A DNA stretch of 64,000 bases, from assembly GCF_964340395.1 (NCBI RefSeq), contig NC_135553.1, positions 12,911,001 to 12,975,000 on the forward strand, read 5' to 3'. Of this stretch, positions 51,766 to 62,591 are shown piece after piece (positions within the stretch are counted from its first letter, which is position 1; each line of letters opens with the position of its first letter). The position numbers were made by a program, and so were the translations under genes. The stretch is from Glandiceps talaboti. Taxonomy: Eukaryota; Hemichordata; Enteropneusta; Spengelidae. The notes under the pieces were generated by a model, which worked only from the letters and a program-made list of their open reading frames with translations, ran no database searches and was not told where the DNA came from.

Positions 51766-52932
51766 CGATAGACTTCCCTTACAAAAAAAAAGTTGATTAT
51801 CAAAATCAGTAGAGCCGAAACCCTTGCCTTTTAACTGTGGCTAAAGTAGATATTACAATATTTGCATTGACTACACTTCAATGAGTACGCTAGCTGAACT
51901 ACGCCGAAGGCAGCGATCACCGAAGCGGACATGGCCTAATCCCCATGACGGCAATGTAGGAAAGACGATAGTTTTTTTCCCTTCATCCCACATAAATCCA
52001 GGCTATGTTGCCGATACTGGTATTTGCTAATTATCGGTAATATGCCACTCGATGTGTAGTCTACTGCAAATTAAATATTCCTCTACCTGACATCAGACAC
52101 AAATGCGTCGCGACCAATATTTAACGGAAATCATTATCGTCCGCAGACTCCACAAATGCTGCTCTGACGTGTGCGTGACAGTAGACGCTACTACAAAGTA
52201 TAGGGGTGGCCAGCTAGTAACCGTGTACACCCTGAGGAAACGAGTGTGTCCTTGATGACGTAGCCAGTCATACAGGTGTGTATAAAATGTACAAGGTATG
52301 GCCATTTATTCGTCTTACATATAAGTCACCTCTGTGAAAGCAACTCAAGCTTTGACTGTTTAAACAAATAAAGCGAATCCATCCCTCCGATAATATTGTC
52401 CACACCTAAAATAATACAGTCCAGTAATCTATCGTATGTGTTGGGTATGTGCGTGGTGGTGTCCTTTGCTGGATGCAAATTAAATTTGAAACCATCTACG
52501 ACATCATATCTCTGCTGATTACACCTAATTCATACGTATGTATCAGCTTTCTCATAAAACGAATGGTCTCATGGACAGCAAATGTAACACAGTCATACGA
52601 AACAAGAGGACAGTTTAATGAATGGCCATGAATATATATTCCAGTCTTCAAGAAAAGTTGAACAGCTGTTACTGTCACATCAGCAAGGTTATTTAACTTT
52701 TTTGCCTTTAACCCACCGTGTTTATCATAGAGCAAAAAAATTGCAGGATTTGGATTTATTTATTATTCAAAGTTTTCATCACCGATTGAGTTAAACCAGC
52801 ATATGTTTAATACCCTCCAGACAGTTTATTATATGCGCCAATGTTCAAACTGAATTCCGCCTTAGTATAATAACAGCCTAAGATAATAAATAGCAGACTT
52901 GTTGTTACTTAGTTACTGCATGTCATACACTT

Positions 52933-52935
<3 letters not shown>
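51766..52935. other. Gene-free stretch upstream of the receptor exon
   Basis: Contains no recognised exon or element. CpG-containing words are somewhat more frequent around 51890-52300 than in the surrounding AT-rich DNA, which could fit a promoter-proximal region, but I cannot test it. Confidence 0.45.
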
Positions 52936-52963
<28 letters not shown>

Positions 52964-52965
52964 CT

Positions 52966-53041
<76 letters not shown>

Positions 53042-53044
53042 AGG

Positions 53045-53110
<66 letters not shown>
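52936..53110. repeat. (GA)n polypurine tract with GGGAGG island
   Basis: About 175 bases of nearly pure purine: GA repeats with one ACTCT interruption near 52963-52967 and a G-rich centre (GGGGGGGGAGGGAGGG) near 53033-53049. Such mirror-symmetric purine tracts can form triplex (H-DNA). The reverse reading gives false Ser-Leu frames of 79-137 codons. Confidence 0.97.
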
Positions 53111-53111
<1 letters not shown>

Positions 53112-53220
53112 GGGGTGAGGGAAGGGCGAGAGTGGGAGAGATAGACACATAGACACAGAGAAAGAGGATATTCCACGAACGGGTATATACATCTCTATAA
53201 AGAGATATTGTAATGGAGAA

Positions 53221-53328
53221 ATGGATGGGTGGGTGAATGAATGAATGGATGCGTATGTATGTATGTATGTATGTATGTATGTATGTATGTATGTATGTAT
53301 GTATGTATGTATGTATGTATGTACGTAC
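53221..53328. repeat. (TATG)n microsatellite abutting a LINE 3' end
   Basis: GGATGGGTGGG and GAAT variants lead into about 18 TATG units, ending in GTACGTAC at the point where the LINE 3' untranslated region begins on the minus strand. Confidence 0.96.
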
Positions 53329-53776
53329 TTTTTCAATTAAGGTTTATTTGCATAAACTAGGCCACTGGCCTTTCGTTACATTTCACAGCCTCATAAGCAT
53401 CATAGGTTCACAGGTTACTTTACCCAAAAAAAGAGAAGAAATTTCATAAATAAGATCACTGTACACATCGATAGCAATACAAAACAAAAAATTATATTTC
53501 TCTATTATTTTGTCTTTTCTTAAAGCTTTTGAAAATAAATTTAGCCAGTCCAATGGTTTCATATCTGTCTTTTGTCTGCATAAGTTTAATAAACGTGTAA
53601 TAGGTTCTGTTTTCTAAATGGTGGGGCAAAATATACTTGGTTCGTAATTCCTCAGAGAAGGGGCATGTCAAAATAAAATGGAATTCATCATCTACCTCAC
53701 TTTTAGTGCAAAATTTACAAATTCTGTCATTTCTTTCTATATTAAGCTGTCTTCCTTTTACACATACCAGTTGGCT
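53329..53776 (-). pseudogene. 5'-truncated LINE: ORF2 C-terminus and 3' untranslated region
   Basis: On the minus strand a frame reading ASQLVCVKGRQLNIERNDR continues to a CCHC knuckle (CKFCTKSEVDDEFHFILTC), then CPFSEELRTKYI, and ends KSFKKRQNNREI at a stop at 53492-53494. This layout is the C-terminal end of the reverse-transcriptase protein of jockey/CR1-type non-LTR retrotransposons. About 160 bases of 3' untranslated sequence follow, containing ATGCAAATAAACC and ending in a short A-run before GTACGTAC. The visible frame is intact, but reverse transcriptase and endonuclease are missing, so the copy is a dead-on-arrival 5' truncation. It lies between TATG arrays on both sides. Confidence 0.82.
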
Positions 53777-53791
53777 AGCCAACTGGTATGT
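53762..53791. repeat. 30-bp perfect palindrome at the LINE 5' truncation
   Basis: ACATACCAGTTGGCT followed by AGCCAACTGGTATGT, centred between 53776 and 53777, with no mismatch or spacer. One half is LINE coding sequence and the other half is its inverted copy leading into the TATG array. Confidence 0.95.
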
Positions 53792-53887
53792 ACGTATGTA
53801 TGTATGTATGTATGTATGTATGTATGTATGTATGTATGTATGTATGTATGTATGTATGTATGTATGGATGGATGGATGGATGGGTGG

Positions 53888-53959
<72 letters not shown>

Positions 53960-54076
53960 ATGCATGCATGCATGCATGCATGCATGTATGTATGTATGTA
54001 TGTATGTATGTATGTGTGTGTGTATCTATCTATCTATGAATGTATCTATGTATGTATGTATGTATTTATGTATCTA
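53788..54076. repeat. Compound (TATG)n-(GGAT)n-(GT)n-(GTGC)n-(CATG)n-(TATG)n microsatellite
   Basis: Blocks in order: TATG to about 53863, GGAT/GGGT, GT, a GTGC run (about 53914-53958), CATG (about 53959-53984), TATG again, and TATC variants near 54023-54036. GTGC and CATG stretches alternate purine and pyrimidine and could adopt Z-DNA. The array explains several overlapping His/Thr/Ala and Tyr/Val/Cys frames. Confidence 0.97.
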
Positions 54077-54634
54077 GATGCGGATGTGTGTGCGAGAAGA
54101 GATGTATGCTAATGAGCCAGAGATGTGGAGGCAGTGGGAGATGATGTGTATGTTTACCTGCCATGTAGCACCAGATATTTTGAAAACAATTATTACACAA
54201 ATATTTTCATAGTATTTGAAATTGATATCATACAGGTAATATTTTCATTAGCTAATTGGCTTTTTGTTAGTCTGGTAAAGTCATCACTCAATGCATTAAT
54301 TAAAGTCAACAAGTGCGGCACCGTTTGGATATTTCCCTATTGTTGACTACCAAACATGATTTACAATGTACGCTCTGCTCTATATACTCATTCGTTTCAT
54401 TGCCACAGTCTGTAAGCCCTCATTTTGAGGTTTTTGTACAAGTACATGCGTATATTATGTATATATTTGCCTTTACGGATGCTCTCTATACGCATCTTGT
54501 GATATATTCCTATATCTTGTAGTTTCACATTATCACTTAGCTAATGGGGTACTCAAATAGGCATAATGTACATCGTTATATGTCCACAAACTAAATTATC
54601 CTACCATATTTACAATCTTCTGTTTATGGCAACG
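54077..54634. other. Gene-free AT-rich stretch
   Basis: Nothing recognisable between two microsatellites. Confidence 0.6.
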
Positions 54635-54706
54635 TGTGTATGTATGTATGTATGTATGTATGTATGTATGTATGTATGTATGTATGTATGTATGTATGTG
54701 TATATG

Positions 54707-54760
<54 letters not shown>

Positions 54761-54780
54761 TACATGTATATGTATATATG
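54635..54780. repeat. (TATG)n-(TA)n microsatellite
   Basis: About 15 TATG units, then TATA with short G/C interruptions, then TA to about 54753, then TACATATATACATGTATATG. Confidence 0.97.
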
Positions 54781-55349
54781 AACACCATAATAATATACTA
54801 TCATGATTATAGAAATCGGACAAATGAAATTTCCTAATTTATAATTTAATTATAAATATTTAGCATGTTTTATCATGTGATATAGGACATTAGCCTAGGA
54901 CGTGTGTTAACTGTCATTTGCCGACCTTGGTGACATGGGCGACGAAATGAAAAGTACGGCTGTCACAGTAAGAGATTATATTATTGTCAGTTTTCAATTT
55001 TGTATGACATATGTTCAAATGTTGTGATAATGTGTTGGTACTTCGCTACAATTAAAAAAATATGGCGTGTGACGCGTTTGTAAGCTGAGAATATAAATCA
55101 TTGCTTAGTGTCATAATTTTTAAGATCATCAAAAACACACACCATGACGTTGAATAGACGTTAAATTGTGGTCGTAAAATGGCAAGGTAAAGTCATTAAA
55201 ATGAATATAATTGTAAATCATAAGTTTGAAATATGTAGGTCGGAATTATCATCCAGGATGCATTTATATGGTCACAAGTCCTTGGACAGACACGTAATTA
55301 TGCTGATTCAATTCGTGCATGGCATACAAACAAACATCCTGACACGCAC
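54781..55349. other. Gene-free AT-rich stretch
   Basis: No recognised feature. The start of a 327-codon frame here is only the lead-in to the CATA array. Confidence 0.6.
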
Positions 55350-55664
55350 ATCCATCGATCCATCCATCCATCCATCCATCCATCCAACCTTACATACATA
55401 CATACACATACATACATACATACATACATACATACATACATACATACATACATACATACATACACACACATACATACATACATACATACATACATACATA
55501 CATACATACATACATACATACATACATGTATACATATATACATACATACATACATACATACATGTGACATACATACATACATACATACATACATACATAC
55601 ATACATACATACACACACATACATACATACATGCATACATACATACATACATACATACATACAT

Positions 55665-55695
<31 letters not shown>

Positions 55696-56067
55696 TACAT
55701 ACATACATACATACATACATACATACATACATACATGTATACATATATACATACATACATACATACATACATACATGTGACATACATACATACATACATA
55801 CATACATACATACATACATACACACACACACATACATACATACATACACACATACATACATACATACATACATACATACATACATACATACACACACACA
55901 CATACATACATACATACATACATACATACATACATACATACATGTATACATATATACATACATACATACATACATACATACATGTGACATACATACATAC
56001 ATACATACATACATACATACATACATACATACATACACACACACACATACATACATACATACATACA

Positions 56068-56101
<34 letters not shown>

Positions 56102-56128
56102 CATATATACATACATACATACATACAT
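55350..56128. repeat. Long (CATC)n-(CATA)n array with ~207-213 bp higher-order units
   Basis: A CATC block (55350-55385) leads into about 740 bases of CATA. Within it the landmark CATGTATACATATATAC appears at 55525, 55734 and 55941, each followed 36-40 bases later by CATGTGACATAC (55561, 55774, 55981) and later by a CACACA block. The same ordered set of interruptions therefore recurs about every 207-213 bases, showing segmental duplication of a larger unit. A partial fourth unit sits near 56095. Frames of 258-327 codons across it are artefacts. Confidence 0.95.
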
Positions 56129-56566
56129 TCATTTCCTCTACGTTCTCCTAAAGTTATATCCATCAATACGTAAATCGCTATACCAAAGTATTAAATCGTT
56201 GTAAGGTAAATTCGTCTGGTGTGTCACGCGCTATTTTTTTCTTTATATTTTATGAAATATAGCATTATGTATGTCATCGTTATTGATCTGGTCGTTATTG
56301 ATACTTGTATTTCTATTTTGTGGTTATGAAAACACGTCCCTGCTAATGATTCACCAACCGTTTGTTGCGTTGCACAGATGCTCATGGTATTCAATAAAGC
56401 TTTCGAAAATATATACACACAATTGAATTCATGTTGAAGGGGTTATACAGCTAATGTTTTTTTTTTAACTGATGACTGACAGAATTATATGTCAGTAAAC
56501 ATTTGTTGGGAAAATGACCCCAATTTAAGATAAATATTAAATTTGAGGAAAAAATAACATGAATGA
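56129..56566. other. Gene-free stretch
   Basis: Nothing recognisable beyond an 11-base T-run near 56458. Confidence 0.6.
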
Positions 56567-56680
56567 AATAAAGTAAAATAAAATAGATTAACTTAGATTA
56601 GATTGGATAATATTAAAGAAATAAAATAAATTATTTAATTAAAATAAATTTAATTTAATTTAATTTAACTGAATTGAATT
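56567..56680. repeat. AT-rich low-complexity (AAATA/TTTAA)n
   Basis: Loose repeats of AATAAA, AAATAGATT and TTTAATTTAA pentamers without G or C runs. Weak periodicity only. The following 56681-56882 holds no recognised feature. Confidence 0.8.
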
Positions 56681-56882
56681 GAAGTAATCTAGTTAAGATA
56701 ATTTAACTTCATAAATACATAATATGAAACTGCTAAATATATTACTAACCGGCCCAATTCTTTTTGCTGGTATCCCATTTCTCTGTATTCATAACAGCAT
56801 CGACGTAAAACAACGTGTGCCGGATGAGAATGTTTCCCTCTATTATTTTTTTCTTTAATACCGCAATAATTACATAAACTAG

Positions 56883-57293
56883 CTCACTCGCTCGCTCGCT
56901 CGCTCGCTCACTCACTCACTCACTCACTCACTCACTCACTCACTCACGCACGCACTCACTCACTCACTCACTCACTCACTCCCTCACTCACGCACGCACT
57001 CACTCACTCACTCACTCACTCACTCACTCACTCACTCACTCCCTCCCTCCCTCCCTCACTCACTCACTCACTCCCTCCCCCCTCCCTCCCTCACTCCCTC
57101 CCTCACTCACTCACTCACTCACTCCCTCACTCCCTCCCCCCTCCCTCACTCCCTCCCTCCCTCCCTCACTCACTCACTCACTCACTCACTCACTCACTCA
57201 CTCACTCACTCACTCACTCACTCACTCACTCACTCACTCACTCACTCACTCACTCACTCACTCACTCACTCACTCACCCACCCACCCACCCAC
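56883..57293. repeat. (CTCA)n array with CTCG and CCCT variants
   Basis: About 410 bases of CTCA units. It opens with CTCG units, has scattered GCAC changes, a middle section rich in CCCT/CCCTCC (about 57040-57170), then a pure CTCA block, and closes with CCCA units. The C-only/G-only strand bias across the tract could favour R-loops or unusual pairing. No open frame over 60 codons is supported. Confidence 0.97.
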
Positions 57294-58034
57294 TTTTAAA
57301 CCGGATCAATGATGTGACATAATTTTGAATGCACAAAATATTGTCGTTGATACCATAATTACAGAGAACTGCACAATGCTTAAAACCTACCGATGACCAC
57401 ATGGAAATGTTACGATCATTTGAATATACGTACCGACATAACTACAGCTATGATACCATTTTAGGTCTATGTAATTATTTATTGACTAGGTAACGAGAGA
57501 TTACAGTCTCACATTTGCCTATGTCACTTTTAACCTGGTTGCCATTCCTTGCATATGGTAACGCTACTTTTTATTGACCTCGCTTGCATGGACGAATCGA
57601 ATATAACACTTCGTTGGACAATGGAATAAGTTGTTGATCACTGCAGCGCCCTCACGAATCTTATCGAAATATTCCTCCTCATTGAGGACAAAGTTCACAT
57701 TTTCAATATATTTCCTCATCACATAAAGATTGAATTGCAAGAGATCAATTGGTATTTATGTCAACATTTCTTCGCTCTCTGAAATTATTTCAAAGCCCAT
57801 TATCAATTACACACGGAATAGCAGATAATTGATTTTCATCATTCTGTTCTCATGAATAACATTATCGTTTGACCTTTAAGAGAATTTGACGACAGCTGAT
57901 TGTCGATTGAATAAAAACTAATTTTAAAGGAATTCACATTTTCAAAAATACAAAAGGTGCCATTTTTTTACAGTGATATATATCGTCACTCTAGACATTG
58001 TGGGATTGTTAATAAGGCTGATGTCTCCAATTTG

Positions 58035-58036
<2 letters not shown>
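57294..58036. other. Gene-free AT-rich stretch
   Basis: Nothing recognisable. Confidence 0.6.
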
Positions 58037-58122
<86 letters not shown>

Positions 58123-58129
58123 ATATATG

Positions 58130-58220
<91 letters not shown>
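58037..58220. repeat. (AT)n microsatellite with GT core
   Basis: About 37 AT units, a GTGTGTGTGT core near 58111-58121, TATATGTATAT interruptions, then about 33 more AT units. Both flanks are self-complementary. Confidence 0.97.
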
Positions 58221-58222
<2 letters not shown>

Positions 58223-59020
58223 CACATTAATGTGTTTGGATGACAAATGTTGTATCATAGAATTACACTAATTTTACATTTTCTTGTGATGCAACACTTA
58301 ACTATGTCACCAATAGTCTTTTTCTAGTACCATGTTATTTATTTTATATATACACAGTTTTAACACATATATTTAAATTTGTACCAGGCATTGTATTTTA
58401 ATGAAAAGTCTCGTGTCAGGCCCCAATACGTATATCTGCCGCCTCCCCCCAAAAAGAAATTGCTGACCATATCTTTGGGAAGTAATATCAATGATAATAA
58501 ACGGGCCATTCAAGCATAACAGAGATGCCTCAATGGGAGTGTTTGATTGACACATATATATCTTGGGAATGATTCTATCCTTAGCTTAATTTGAACACCT
58601 CGGGTTATCCTCGACTCTTGCGGCACACCGTGACCCCTTTCAACCACCTTCAAACCTACTTCAAAGTGTTAAATAATTAATTAATTAATTGATTAATTAC
58701 TAATTATTAATTACGATTCTAACACTGCTATGCAGGACAAAACTGGACACGCTCCGTTGTATTGCTTGTAGCCAATGCTTCTGACGTACATGTATAACTT
58801 GAAGTCGCTCCAGGTCAAGATCATAAACATACAGAAACTTTCGGACATTTTTGGTGCTTAATTGAACCTTGCATTATCATCCAGAAAAAGTCAGTTTGAA
58901 TACAAACTTCAGACATTATTTTGACCATTTTCGAAAATGATACGAATTTTCTCACGTGGAGGGTCAATTTCCATATAATTATAATATCATCAGAACGAAG
59001 GTATATATTTAATGAAAAAG
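58221..59020. other. Gene-free stretch with short (TTAA)n and a C6-A5 block
   Basis: A TTAA/ATTA run lies at about 58675-58713 and a C6-A5 block at 58445-58455. No gene recognised. Confidence 0.6.
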
Positions 59021-59054
59021 GTATGTATGTGTGTGTGTGTGTGTGGGTGTGGGT

Positions 59055-59104
<50 letters not shown>
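59021..59104. repeat. (GT)n microsatellite
   Basis: TATGTATGTG start, GT repeats with GGGTGTGGGTG interruption near 59045-59057, then about 22 uninterrupted GT units. Confidence 0.97.
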
Positions 59105-59106
<2 letters not shown>

Positions 59107-59592
59107 ATTAAAAAATGCTGTAAATAATGATAAGTGATTGATGACAACAATTCTAGACAGTGGTCTTTCAGAGTCCAAATCAAGCCGGAAAATGAATAAT
59201 GGACACACTGTAATAATGTGAAATTTATGAAGTAGATGCTAACGCAGATACTCTTTAGAGCGAATCACGCCTTCCTTTCCTAATTTCTTTGTTTGTAAAA
59301 GTGAGCTACTCTGTTTTTTATCCAACACAGTGTAAGATACAGCAAAACATGTGCCCCTGGGATTGTGATTATTGATATATGTGACAAATCATCACGTTTA
59401 AAATGTATCGGGAAGAACCTTGTAAATCCCATATAATTGTCTTTCGAAACTTACTTGAAAGTTGCTGACCATAGAAGAAGTCAGCCAGAAAAATCACGTT
59501 ATACATAACTTCATTTTCTTTGGAATGTTCTGTGCTAAATGCTGGGTCCATATCATGATGCAGCCACTCCCACCCCGCACCAACTTTGTACG
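59105..59592. other. Gene-free stretch
   Basis: Nothing recognisable. A 110-codon minus frame (59369-59701) crosses the homopolymer block below and is an artefact. Confidence 0.6.
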
Positions 59593-59626
59593 TTTTTTTT
59601 TTTTTTTTTTTGGGGGGGGGGGGGGG
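59593..59626. repeat. T19-G15 homopolymer junction
   Basis: Nineteen T followed directly by fifteen G. On the minus strand it reads C15-A19. The G-run may fold or cause sequencing length errors, so the exact lengths are uncertain. Confidence 0.95.
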
Positions 59627-59868
59627 AATAAGGTAGTTATTCAAAGTCGTCACTCGTCTAAGTTTCTCATTGCCGCGTGGGTTAAGGGATAAAGAATACA
59701 CACGTACTCATCCACACTGAGTATACCACTCGATTCTTCAGATCACATAAGCTCTTGGGTACCCAGAGAAGAATTCAAAAGTGTGGGATTGTCACCTGGT
59801 TTATGACATGTTCTTGTAATCTGTAGACCCCATTATCCTGTAAGAAACGAAGCAATCCGGATCCTCCT

Positions 59869-59894
59869 ACACACACACACACACACACACACAC
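59869..59894. repeat. (CA)n microsatellite
   Basis: About thirteen CA units. Confidence 0.95.
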
Positions 59895-62456
59895 TGAATA
59901 CGGATACACATAATTTCGAATCATCCTGTAAATATTAGTAAACAGAATTCAACTATAATACAGGACAAACAAAAACACAAAGTATGCTGAGTTTTCCTTT
60001 GATATTCTAAACATGCGTTCGGATATTATATCTAAACACTTGTGCACTGTACAGTCAAAATGCCCTTTCTAAAAGATTAGAACCTGACATGTTTCAGTTT
60101 AACTGACTAGCCATGAGTTCAAATACAGGTCAATACGACTTTCAACCCAGCTTATGACTTTTAAAGAAGCGATGTCAATTATCCTCGGGCTTCATGGTAA
60201 TTCTCTTCCTGTCAAATGGTTACCTGAAACAATGAAGCGTAAATTTCAATGTTTCACTGATGATGATGCTTCTAGGTCTAATTCTAAACCGGAGATTCTT
60301 TAAATTCATTTCGTGTCCAAATAAGAGCTACTAACTCCGATCGTAGGTATGTTAGAACGACCATATTCAATTATGTGTCTCACCTATTCAGATTTGCAGC
60401 AATGGAACGATTGGGTGGCTACAAATTTACGTAAAATAGAAACAAACACTAATTGCGTACATGTTGATAATGTTTTAAATTCACAATTGTAAATTTAAAA
60501 ACTCTAGATTAAACATTAAACATTACCTGAGCTAGACACTCACATATGAAAAAAAAATAATTTTAAAAAAATGTAATAAAAATCTACCTACCCCACATAT
60601 TCTAAAATTGAATGTAATCGGAACCACACAATATTTTACGCCTAAGGGTAAAAGTAATGCTGACGATACTTTCAATTCAAAATACTTCAATAATCTAAAT
60701 GTCTCAGAAATGACAAACTCAGGAAGTAATTGTGAATCACAGGGTCTCGAATTTCAGCAATAAACGATACTTTTCGTCCACACACACGCGCTTGTGGGCT
60801 TCTTACAATTAATGACATGATGGTTTATTTGCCAGTCATACCATAGAGGGCGTCATTTAATTTCTTTTCGCTCGATTGACTAAAGATAGGGTCGGCCTAG
60901 TCATAAAAAACACACAATTAGTTAATTCCATCCTACTCAAAACAAAATAACATCAATATTAAATTCATAATCTAATCTAAAGTCTTTCCCAATACGCCGG
61001 CAACATGTAAGAAATTGTCCACTCGTCACCTTCCTCTACTCGGATATAAGAGCTTCAGAAGGAAGTCCATGATTGAGATAATAAAAAGGTTTTTACAGTT
61101 TATTTTACAATGAATCCTCTCATGGGGGTCGTTTGGAAATGAACAGCCACAGCTGTTGACTGTTCACCCAAGATACAATCACTAAGGTTCACCCAAGATA
61201 CAATCACTAACAAAATCGTGAACAGACGATCCCACAGGAGAGGAAAGAGAGAGAGAGAAAAGAACCACGAATCATGCAATATATCGCAAAGAACCGATAC
61301 TTGTAAGATTCCATAGTTTATGATACAACAGACGTGTGTGTACAACACCTATATGTAATTCGCATGGATGTAAAAGCCGGTTATTTTGTGATGCGAGATA
61401 ACAAATTTAAAATGTCCCTAATGACACTTCGTCGTCAAAGAACAAGGTGGCCTACTTTTTTCCTACCCGTTGTCCTGCCACCGGTTTATAAACTTTGAGC
61501 ATTGAAACATGCTTCTGATTTGTCGGGAGAAATCAAAGAAATCCGGCGAGACGTTAGGATCGTGTTTGTACTTTTGAAAAGAGCTCTTGAACCGAACACA
61601 CATGAAAAAAAGTATTGTAAACAAACTTATTTCAAGTTAATACACGAGTGCAGAGTGATGTATAATCTGTTGTTGCTTCTTTGCTGCATACTCTGTACAT
61701 ACACATTCACTCGTTGACGTCACATCCTGTATGGACTAGATTCCATTATATTATGTATGGTATACTGTGAGTTCGCCAATAGTGTACAATCATGATACAT
61801 GTACATGTATGGTGCATGTTGTGTCTATCAAAATCATAACGAGGACGCGTTGTCTTTCGGCATGTAGTCCTTGTTTATAAACCCCCTTCTCCAAGCAAGA
61901 GGTTGACTCATGCAACAATCTATTCCGAATTTTGTTCCTTCACTACTTCCTTTCTTCAGCTGTAAGTTGACAGAGTCTTTTTTTTCCTTTTCTTTGTTTT
62001 AAGTGTATGTTTAAACCATAGAAATAGAAAAATAAACTTAAAATAAAAAAAACAATACTTTAACCTGCACTGGCTGTAACTTGTATATTCTTTATGTTGA
62101 TCATACAACTAACAAAATATCTATTGCAAATAGTTGTGAAATACCCCAAAATTGATAGTGTAACAGTACCTATTAATTACAGGTCGATTGTTTCATAAGT
62201 AGTACAGTAATAGGTTTAAATCATGACTGCATCAGTGCGCTGATTTTTGGGTGCGGACCCCAAAATCAATTTGATTGGATTTATTGTACATAATGTGTAT
62301 ACAGCTACACAAATATGTTTATCCGCCACTGTTGACGCAATAACGTCCAGACTAGGGTCTGTGCTATTATGATTAAGTATAATTATGGAAAATGGAATGA
62401 CATGTACACAAACATATACATCATGGCCATGATACAAATTCAAACATACAATGTAC
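59895..62456. other. Gene-free AT-rich stretch with one short duplication
   Basis: A perfect 23-base phrase starting TTCACCCAAGATACAATCAC occurs at 61163 and again at 61188 (25-bp tandem duplication). No gene, RNA or transposon recognised. A 71-codon plus frame at 61502-61717 has no family match. Confidence 0.55.
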
Positions 62457-62490
62457 TTACATACACATACACATACACATACACATACAA
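62457..62490. repeat. (ACATAC)n hexanucleotide microsatellite
   Basis: About five ACATAC units just downstream (on the minus strand) of the splice donor of the candidate exon at 62505-62591. Confidence 0.93.
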
Positions 62491-62504
62491 ACACACTCAC
62501 AAAC

Positions 62505-62591
62505 CTGCTTAATACTACATCAGGTTCTCCTCGCATGCCAAAATCGTGACCAAATTTCGCGAAAGTGTTAACATCTTCTGAATCAGCAAAG
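62505..62591 (-). CDS. Possible internal coding exon, unknown protein
   Basis: On the minus strand, ATCATGTACAG forms an acceptor ending at 62592 and AAGCAG|GTTTGTGAG a donor starting at 62504. The 87 bases between are a multiple of three: one base, 28 whole codons, then two bases, so both ends have the same phase. The peptide FADSEDVNTFAKFGHDFGMR followed by GEPDVVLS is charged and well balanced, unlike repeat-derived frames nearby. I do not recognise the protein. The acceptor lacks a strong pyrimidine tract. No neighbouring exon was found in the window. It lies upstream of the receptor exon on the same strand and, if real, would most simply belong to a different gene. Confidence 0.3.

Noticed and set aside
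52909-53336. Ser-Leu repeat frames
   Set aside because: Reverse reading of the (GA)n tract.
55350-56128. CRISPR array
   Set aside because: The ~210-bp units are themselves microsatellite with no unique spacers, and the DNA is animal.
55168-56166. Open frames of 258-327 codons on both strands
   Set aside because: They are translations of the CATA/TATG array (Tyr-Ile-His-Thr or Met-Tyr-Val-Cys periods). Every frame stays open because no unit contains a stop codon.
59670-59695. tRNA-like string (GCCGCGTGGGTTAAGG)
   Set aside because: No B box within a suitable distance and no acceptor-stem pairing.
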